Shown here: positions 7,627 through 11,782 of the stretch, in pieces
Layout of the letters: each line of letters starts with the position of its first letter
Position numbering within the stretch: the stretch's first letter is position 1
Origin: PCC-6406 sp964353225
GTDB taxonomy: Bacteria; Cyanobacteriota; Cyanobacteriia; Phormidesmidales; Phormidesmidaceae
Reading direction: 5' to 3'
Assembly (NCBI GenBank): GCA_964353225.1
Contig: CAYGVA010000128.1
Span: 1 to 11,782 of the forward strand
DNA length: 11,782 bases
Notes under the pieces: model-generated
The model's database searches: none
The model's input: the letters and a program-made list of their open reading frames with translations, nothing else
What the model was told of the DNA's origin: nothing
Program-made: the position numbers and the translations under genes

Positions 7627-8639
7627 CCCAAGCCCCTGGCTGCTTTACCCTCAATAATTTTGAGTTGCAATGTGGCGCGGTGTTGCCCCAGGCCCAGGTG
7701 GTTTACCAGACCTATGGCACCTTGGCAGGCGATCGCCGCAATGTCATTCTTTACCCCACCTCCTACGGTGCGCAGCACGTCGATATTGACTGGTTGATTG
7801 GCCCCGATGGCATCTTAGATCCCACCCGATGGTTCATTGTCATTCCCAATATGTTTGGCAACGGCTTTTCCAGTTCCCCCAGCACCGACCCAGCCTGTGG
7901 TTTGGCAGAAACCGGCTTTTGGTTTACCCACTGGGATAATGTCCGTGCCCAAGATGCGTTGCTGCGAGAGGTGTTTGGCATTGAGCAGCTCGCCTTGGTG
8001 TATGGCTGGTCGATGGGTGCCCAGCAGGCTTACCACTGGGGCGCATTACACCCAGAGCGGGTCGAACGCATTGTTGCCCTCTGCGGCACCGCCCGCACCA
8101 CCGACCATAACTATATCTTTTTGCAAAGCTTAAGGGCTGCGCTCACCGCTGACCCCGCCTGGAATGGAACGCGATTTGAAGGGAGCCCCGATCGCGGCTT
8201 TCGGACCTTTGCCTACATCTATGCCAGTTGGGCCGCGTCCCAAGCCTTTTACCGCCAAAAACTTTATCTCCCTCTGGGGTACCCCACCCTGGCGGATTAT
8301 CTCACCCGAGCCTGGGAAGCCAGCTACCGCAAGCGCGACCCCCATAACCTCTTGGCCATGATCGATACCTGGTTGCGCTGTGATGTGAGCGACAACCCAG
8401 TTTATAAACAGGACTATGCCCTTGCCTTGCAGTCGGTTCAGGCCCAAACTCTGGTCATGCCCGCCGAGACCGACCTATACTTCACCCCGGTGGACTGTGC
8501 CGCCGAGGCTGCTTTGATTCCCCAAGCCGAGTGCCGAGTGATCCCTTCAATTTGGGGGCATCGGGCCGGAAACCCCTATCAAAACGCTGACGATGCTGCC
8601 TTTATCCGCAGTGCCGTCCAGGGATTGCTGCACCGTTAA
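7623..8639 (+). CDS. Alpha/beta hydrolase of the homoserine O-acetyltransferase (MetX-like) superfamily
   Basis: 338 residues. The overall pattern is MetX-like: an N-terminal strand with VVYQTYGTL (26-34), the DPTRWFIVIPNMFGNGFSSS region (66-85), the nucleophile elbow GWSMG (Ser130 at 128-132), and the expected acid and base of the triad, Asp284 (AETDLYFTP) and His313 (WGHRAG). True homoserine acetyltransferases normally have GGSMGGMQ at the elbow and a DH-like start to the acid loop; here GWSMGAQQ and ETDLYF differ, so I would not name it metX. It may be an acyltransferase with another acceptor, an esterase or an amidase. The start overlaps the desaturase stop by 4 bp; GGAG at 7608-7611 is 11 bases upstream. 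GlnT follows after 32 bp, so the three genes are probably one operon. Confidence 0.87.
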   Translation: MTQAPGCFTLNNFELQCGAVLPQAQVVYQTYGTLAGDRRNVILYPTSYGAQHVDIDWLIGPDGILDPTRWFIVIPNMFGNGFSSSPSTDPACGLAETGFWFTHWDNVRAQDALLREVFGIEQLALVYGWSMGAQQAYHWGALHPERVERIVALCGTARTTDHNYIFLQSLRAALTADPAWNGTRFEGSPDRGFRTFAYIYASWAASQAFYRQKLYLPLGYPTLADYLTRAWEASYRKRDPHNLLAMIDTWLRCDVSDNPVYKQDYALALQSVQAQTLVMPAETDLYFTPVDCAAEAALIPQAECRVIPSIWGHRAGNPYQNADDAAFIRSAVQGLLHR

Positions 8640-8671
8640 CCCATTATTCTTGCAAACGTCATATCTACCCC

Positions 8672-9982
8672 ATGGTCAAACCGCTCTCCGAGATCGCCCG
8701 CGAAAAAGGGATTCGTTACTTCCTATTCTCCTTTACCGACCTATTTGGGGTGCAGCGCTCAAAGCTCGTACCCGCCCGTAGCGTGAACGACATGGCCGAT
8801 AGCGGGGCCGGGTTTGCTGGCTTTGCCGCCTGGATGGATATGACCCCCGCCGACCCTGATGTGCTGGCGGTGCCCGACCCCCACAGTTTGTTTCAATTGC
8901 CTTGGCGGCCAGAAGTCGCCTGGATGCCCTGCGATCTCTACACCACAGAGGGAGAACCCATTGCCCAGACCCCTAGAGTGGTGCTGAAGCAGGTATTAGC
9001 CCAAGCGAAGGAGTTGGGCTATCGCATTCGCACGGGGGTGGAATGTGAATATTTTTTATTAGATCAAGCGGGGGAAGGGCTTTCCGACGATCGCGATTTC
9101 CACACCAAACCCTGCTACGACCAGCAAGCTCTCATGCGCCGCTTCGAGATCATTAGCGAGATCTGTGATGGCATGTTGGCCCTGGGTTGGGGACCCTACC
9201 AAAATGACCACGAAGATGCCAACGGCCAGTTTGAAATGAACTGGACCTATGACGATGCCCTGGTCACAGCCGATCGCCATGCCTTTTTTAAATACATGGT
9301 TAAAAGCGTGGCCGAAAACCATGGTTTCCGGGCCACCTTTATGCCCAAACCCTTTTCCCACCTGACCGGCAACGGCTGCCACGCCCATCTGTCGGCCTGG
9401 GATCTAGAAGGGGCTAAAAATTTATTTCTAGATAGTGAAGGGGAACTGGGCCTCTCGCCATTGGCCTATCACTTTATTGGGGGGGTGCTGCATTCTGCCG
9501 AGGCCCTCTGTGCCTTTACCAACCCAGCGGTCAATTCTTACAAGCGCCTCAATGCGCCCGTTACCACCTCTGGAGCCACTTGGTCCCCCAACACCATTAG
9601 CTACAGCGGCAACAATCGGACCCACACAATTCGCATCCCAGAAGCCGGACGATTTGAGTTTCGCTTACCCGATGGGGCCGCCAATCCTTACCTCATGCCT
9701 GCCGCGCTCATTGCCGCTGGTCTCGACGGTATTACCGAGCAACGGGATCCCGGCCCTCGCTTCGACAACAACATGTACCGTGACCCACTACCAGAAGGGG
9801 CCGCCAAAATCTTGCCCCTCAGCCTTCTAGATGCGCTGCATCACCTGGGACAAAATACCGTGTTACCTGAGGCCATGGGCAGCGATTTTGTTGTCTCCTA
9901 CCTAAAGCTCAAGCATCAAGATTGGCAGGAATATACTGCCCAAATCACGAATTGGGAACGGCAAACGACGTTGGACTGCTAA
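8672..9982 (+). CDS. glnT: Type III glutamine synthetase-like glutamate-amine ligase (GlnT family)
   Basis: 436 residues. ATP-dependent ligase of the glutamine synthetase fold: a beta-Grasp N-domain (1-100, KGIRYFLFSFTDLFGVQRSK) and a catalytic domain (105-436). Metal and nucleotide ligands are visible: E124 and E126 in ECEYF, E181 and E188 in NDHEDANGQFEM, H237/H239 in GNGCHAHLS, the NSYKR loop (288-292), and R327/E329/R331 in RFEFRLPD. Length and motifs fit the rhizobial GlnT family (often annotated type III glutamate-ammonia ligase). Related members make gamma-glutamylmethylamide or other gamma-glutamyl amides, so ammonia is not necessarily the substrate. The context, third in a desaturase/hydrolase/GlnT set, favours a specialised amine substrate over general nitrogen assimilation, but that is inference. 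The start is ATG 8672, without a clear ribosome binding site. The stop TAA overlaps the convergent linker-gene stop by 4 bp. Confidence 0.88.
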   Translation: MVKPLSEIAREKGIRYFLFSFTDLFGVQRSKLVPARSVNDMADSGAGFAGFAAWMDMTPADPDVLAVPDPHSLFQLPWRPEVAWMPCDLYTTEGEPIAQTPRVVLKQVLAQAKELGYRIRTGVECEYFLLDQAGEGLSDDRDFHTKPCYDQQALMRRFEIISEICDGMLALGWGPYQNDHEDANGQFEMNWTYDDALVTADRHAFFKYMVKSVAENHGFRATFMPKPFSHLTGNGCHAHLSAWDLEGAKNLFLDSEGELGLSPLAYHFIGGVLHSAEALCAFTNPAVNSYKRLNAPVTTSGATWSPNTISYSGNNRTHTIRIPEAGRFEFRLPDGAANPYLMPAALIAAGLDGITEQRDPGPRFDNNMYRDPLPEGAAKILPLSLLDALHHLGQNTVLPEAMGSDFVVSYLKLKHQDWQEYTAQITNWERQTTLDC

Positions 9983-10719
9983 GCCGCGTTATCACCAACC
10001 TGCAACAGGACTCGCCCCAGCTTTAAGCGCTGGGCAGTGGGAAGGGCGGAGGCCACCTCTTCGAGTTCGGTCGAGTCCAGCCGACGCAGGATTTGCAAGA
10101 GTTCGAGGCGATCGCTATAGAGGTCGTCTAGAAATTCAAAGGCATCTGGATCGGGCACCCGCGTGCAGGTACCGCCATTGCAGTCTAGCCCTAAGGCCCG
10201 CCACACCATGGTGGGCACCGCATGGCCCCGTTGCCCATGGAATTCTTGATTGAGGAGATGGGTTTCTAGGTAGTCTTTGGGACAGTCATACACCGCCTGG
10301 GTGACGGGGTGAGGAATGGTGAAACAACCAAAGTGTTTCCGGTACTCCTCTGAGTCCAGCATTTGGGTGATCAACGCCGGCACCCCCTGGCCAGACAAAA
10401 TAGTGGAATAGTGCTGCATTTCTGCATAGTCATGGGGCGATCGCCCCATAAAGTGCTTGAAGCAGAGCTCCAGAAATTTGACGTTGGAGCTGCTGTAAAA
10501 AAACTGCTCTAGGTAAACTTCAGACTGCCCTAAGATTTTGATGAATCGCCTCACCCCAATCTTGTTTTTCAAAAACTGCTGTTCTGCCGACGCTAAAATC
10601 TGCTGCTCGTGATCATAGGGTTGGCGCTCAAGCACCTGTCGATAAATTTGATACAGGGCTTCCTTACGTTCCTCTAGGGAAGAATGACGATCAAGGGTGA
10701 CAGTTTCAAAGGTATCCAT
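9979..10719 (-). CDS. Phycobilisome linker-domain protein (CpcG-like length, divergent C-terminus)
   Basis: 246 residues, ATG start. The N-terminal ~15-132 is a phycobilisome linker domain (PF00427): ALYQIYRQVLERQPY (21-35), GVRRFIKILGQSEVYLEQFF (55-74), then the hallmark F-LEL-FKHFMGRSP (82-95), EM (100-101), and DSEEYRKHFG (122-131). These domains dock phycobiliprotein hexamers in rods or to the core. The length is close to rod-core linkers CpcG, but the region after 131 does not look like CpcG: it lacks the usual YRG-type follow-on and has a C-x4-C pair (Cys180/Cys185 in DCNGGTC) and an acidic, Leu-rich C-terminal helix region (190-245). There is no C-terminal membrane segment as in CpcL. 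It lies 51 bp downstream of the biliprotein-like gene, same strand, so the two are likely co-transcribed. The 3' end overlaps glnT tail to tail by 4 bp. Confidence 0.87.
   Translation of the reverse strand: MDTFETVTLDRHSSLEERKEALYQIYRQVLERQPYDHEQQILASAEQQFLKNKIGVRRFIKILGQSEVYLEQFFYSSSNVKFLELCFKHFMGRSPHDYAEMQHYSTILSGQGVPALITQMLDSEEYRKHFGCFTIPHPVTQAVYDCPKDYLETHLLNQEFHGQRGHAVPTMVWRALGLDCNGGTCTRVPDPDAFEFLDDLYSDRLELLQILRRLDSTELEEVASALPTAQRLKLGRVLLQVGDNAA
10432..10449. repeat. 18-bp perfect palindrome centred on a HIP1 octamer
   Basis: ATGGGGCGATCGCCCCAT is a perfect palindrome containing GCGATCGC (10437-10444). It lies inside the linker gene, covering the codons of its conserved MGRSP region. HIP1 octamers are abundant in many cyanobacterial genomes; this one has unusually extended symmetry, which may be coincidental with the codon choice. 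Confidence 0.7.
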
Positions 10720-10770
10720 CGATTTTATTCAGGTCTAAGATCATGAAGGTCGCGGTAGAATTATCAGCCT

Positions 10771-11256
10771 CTAATAGGACTGCAAAGATTCAAAAATAGT
10801 GTCGAATAGGGGATTGATCAAGACGCGATGCTCGGCTGGGGAGTGATCAGTCACCACCTCTTGGAGATACCCATAGGCTTTGCGGCAAACCTCTTTCTTG
10901 TCATGGGCTCTCAGCATTGTGTCGAGCCAAAACATCATTTTTTCTCGAAACATAAAATCATCATCCATTAATATGGCCAAAGCTACATATCGCAGCACCT
11001 CAGACATGTCAAACTGACATCTCTTGCCGCTATTTCGGATGATATCAGGATGGATTCGAGCTAGTTTCTTGAGTGCATTCAGAACCAGATTGTCGCTGTT
11101 CTTTTGAATGTAGTTGTATGTTTCCAGTCGCTTTTGGTAAGTCTCGATATAGTTTTCTAAGGGACTTATTTGCTCTGGCAAGAGGTAGCTGCCGTCCGCA
11201 TCGATAATATTTTGCTGGAGTTGATGGTTGAGTGCATGCATTGGGATATGGACCAC
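10771..11256 (-). CDS. Divergent phycobiliprotein-like (phycobilisome globin-fold) protein
   Basis: 161 residues from GTG 11256; an in-frame ATG five codons later (11241) is a close alternative, and neither has a good ribosome binding site. The size equals that of allophycocyanin subunits, and the helical pattern fits. The segment KRCQFDMSEVLRYVALAILMD can be aligned without gaps to the chromophore region of allophycocyanin (C-x2-D-x4-LRY): Cys80 matches the bilin-attachment Cys, Asp83 the Asp that contacts the pyrrole nitrogens, and L88-R89-Y90 the LRY motif. The usual Arg before the Asp is Phe82. Elsewhere similarity to ApcA/ApcB or CpcA/CpcB is low, so it belongs to a divergent phycobilisome-protein family; I cannot name it. 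GC is visibly lower than in its neighbours. A linker gene follows after 51 bp, suggesting a two-gene accessory phycobilisome unit. Whether bilin is actually bound is inference. Confidence 0.8.
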   Translation of the reverse strand: MVHIPMHALNHQLQQNIIDADGSYLLPEQISPLENYIETYQKRLETYNYIQKNSDNLVLNALKKLARIHPDIIRNSGKRCQFDMSEVLRYVALAILMDDDFMFREKMMFWLDTMLRAHDKKEVCRKAYGYLQEVVTDHSPAEHRVLINPLFDTIFESLQSY

Positions 11257-11287
11257 TGAAAGGCAGTTAAAGCAGGCTTAGCGCATT

Positions 11288-11303
11288 CCCTTGAAATCAA
11301 GGG
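11288..11303. promoter_or_regulatory. candidate operator palindrome upstream of the biliprotein-like gene
   Basis: CCCTTGA-AA-TCAAGGG is a perfect 7-bp inverted repeat with a 2-base spacer, centred about 40 bp upstream of the GTG start. The 2-base spacer suits binding by a dimeric regulator better than an RNA hairpin. The regulator is unknown. Confidence 0.35.
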
Positions 11304-11634
11304 GGTAGGCTCGACAGTCAGGCAAAACAAGTGAATTGGATGTCAATTTGCAAGCAAGCAATAGGATCAGAACTTTTTTGAATCCTGAACCAGAGCAGTC
11401 TAGAAGGGGCTTTTGGTCTGGCAGGATGTCGTCTCTGGGCTTATTTTTAGCCTACCCGCTATTTTGCTCCGAAAACAAGAAGATGTCTTTCTTAATAAAT
11501 GAAATTTTGGATGGTAACAGGCAATGCCCTAAGTCTCTGTGCCATGCTCGGCCAGCAATTTGAAGAAAGTTATATTAAGACTGATGTACCTGTCTTGATT
11601 AAAGACCTGTATTTTCTGTCCCCTTTAGTTGTCT

Positions 11635-11668
11635 GGGTTAAGAAAATGTTTGAAAAAGGGCTTAACCC
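11635..11668. repeat. 8-bp perfect inverted repeat with 18-base loop
   Basis: GGGTTAAG (11635-11642) and CTTAACCC (11661-11668) are exact reverse complements. The large AT-rich loop and lack of a flanking T-run on either strand make a classical terminator unlikely. It could be an RNA hairpin, a wide operator, or chance. Confidence 0.4.
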
Positions 11669-11762
11669 GCAGGAGAAGATGCTGAGGGTGGTTGTTATGC
11701 CAGTATTTGTACTGACATAGTTTGTTTTTTAAACCAAGTCCCTGTTGAGAACCGTAGTTCTG

Positions 11763-11782
11763 CCCCTCACCCCCAGCCCCTC
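11763..11782. repeat. edge of a C-rich interspersed repeat (truncated by the window)
   Basis: The final 20 bases, CCCCTCACCCCCAGCCCCTC, match the beginning of the C-rich intergenic repeats (CCCTCACCCC-AGCCCCTCTCCC type) that I recall as common in filamentous cyanobacteria. Only the edge is inside the window, so the copy cannot be verified. Confidence 0.45.

Larger units (their letters stand above)
11257..11782. other. long non-coding, AT-richer stretch upstream of the biliprotein-like gene
   Basis: About 526 bases with no gene I can support. Two short rightward open frames (11336-11563 and 11499-11720) have no recognisable domain, no ribosome binding site, and overlap each other. The stretch holds a compact palindrome near the biliprotein-like gene (11288-11303), a longer inverted repeat (11635-11668), a small stem AGAAC-CGTA-GTTCT (11748-11761) and the edge of a C-rich repeat at the right end. 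It presumably contains the promoter of the leftward biliprotein-linker pair, but I found no convincing -35/-10 pair. Confidence 0.55.

Noticed and set aside
7623..8639. Naming the hydrolase metX
   Set aside because: The nucleophile elbow and acid-loop motifs differ from those of true homoserine acetyltransferases, and the neighbours are not methionine genes.
11336..11563. Rightward 75-codon open frame
   Set aside because: No ribosome binding site, no recognisable motif, and it overlaps another weak frame; the region is better described as non-coding.
11499..11720. Rightward 73-codon open frame, with an internal AGGAG before ATG 11679
   Set aside because: Its own start has no ribosome binding site. 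The internal AGGAG would open only a 13-residue peptide at a tight 3-base spacing. It may deserve a check by ribosome profiling but is not supportable.

Overview
The window looks like part of the chromosome of a filamentous or leptolyngbyoid-type cyanobacterium. The grounds are at least nine copies of the cyanobacterial HIP1 octamer GCGATCGC, a phycobilisome linker-domain protein next to a phycobiliprotein-like protein, a cyanobacterial-type caspase-family protein, and cyanobacterial-type Sat and MnmA. No rRNA, tRNA, CRISPR array, insertion sequence or phage gene is visible. I cannot name the genus.

Layout. Positions 213-4928 form a leftward block: mnmA (tRNA 2-thiolation), then sat (ATP sulfurylase), then a 771-residue Tat-signal caspase-family protein only 19 bp behind sat. 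The last protein has lost both catalytic residues of the caspase fold. Divergent from mnmA, and behind a plausible sigma70-type promoter, runs a rightward block. It holds a secreted protein with two SPOR-like repeats (5033-5941), a PRiA4b ORF-3 family protein (5991-6578), and then a tight three-gene set (6661-9982): a fatty-acid-desaturase-family di-iron membrane enzyme, an alpha/beta hydrolase of the MetX superfamily whose start overlaps the desaturase stop (ATGA), and a type III glutamine synthetase-like ligase (GlnT). GlnT ends in a 4-bp tail-to-tail overlap with a second leftward pair, made of a CpcG-like linker-domain protein (9979-10719) and, upstream of it, a 161-residue divergent phycobiliprotein-like protein (10771-11256). 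The last ~526 bases appear non-coding; they are AT-richer, carry inverted repeats, and end in what looks like the edge of a C-rich interspersed repeat.

How the genes may work together. The sulfur genes are housekeeping. The desaturase/hydrolase/GlnT set is the best candidate for an uncharacterised small pathway, because GlnT-type ligases commonly glutamylate amines and the other two genes encode an oxidation-type and a hydrolysis or acyl-transfer-type enzyme; this is inference. The biliprotein-like gene keeps the bilin-attachment Cys and its partner Asp in an otherwise unusual sequence. Together with the adjacent linker it looks like a stand-alone accessory phycobilisome or bilin-binding module outside the usual apc/cpc operons. 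The pseudo-caspase and this module are the two most interesting items.
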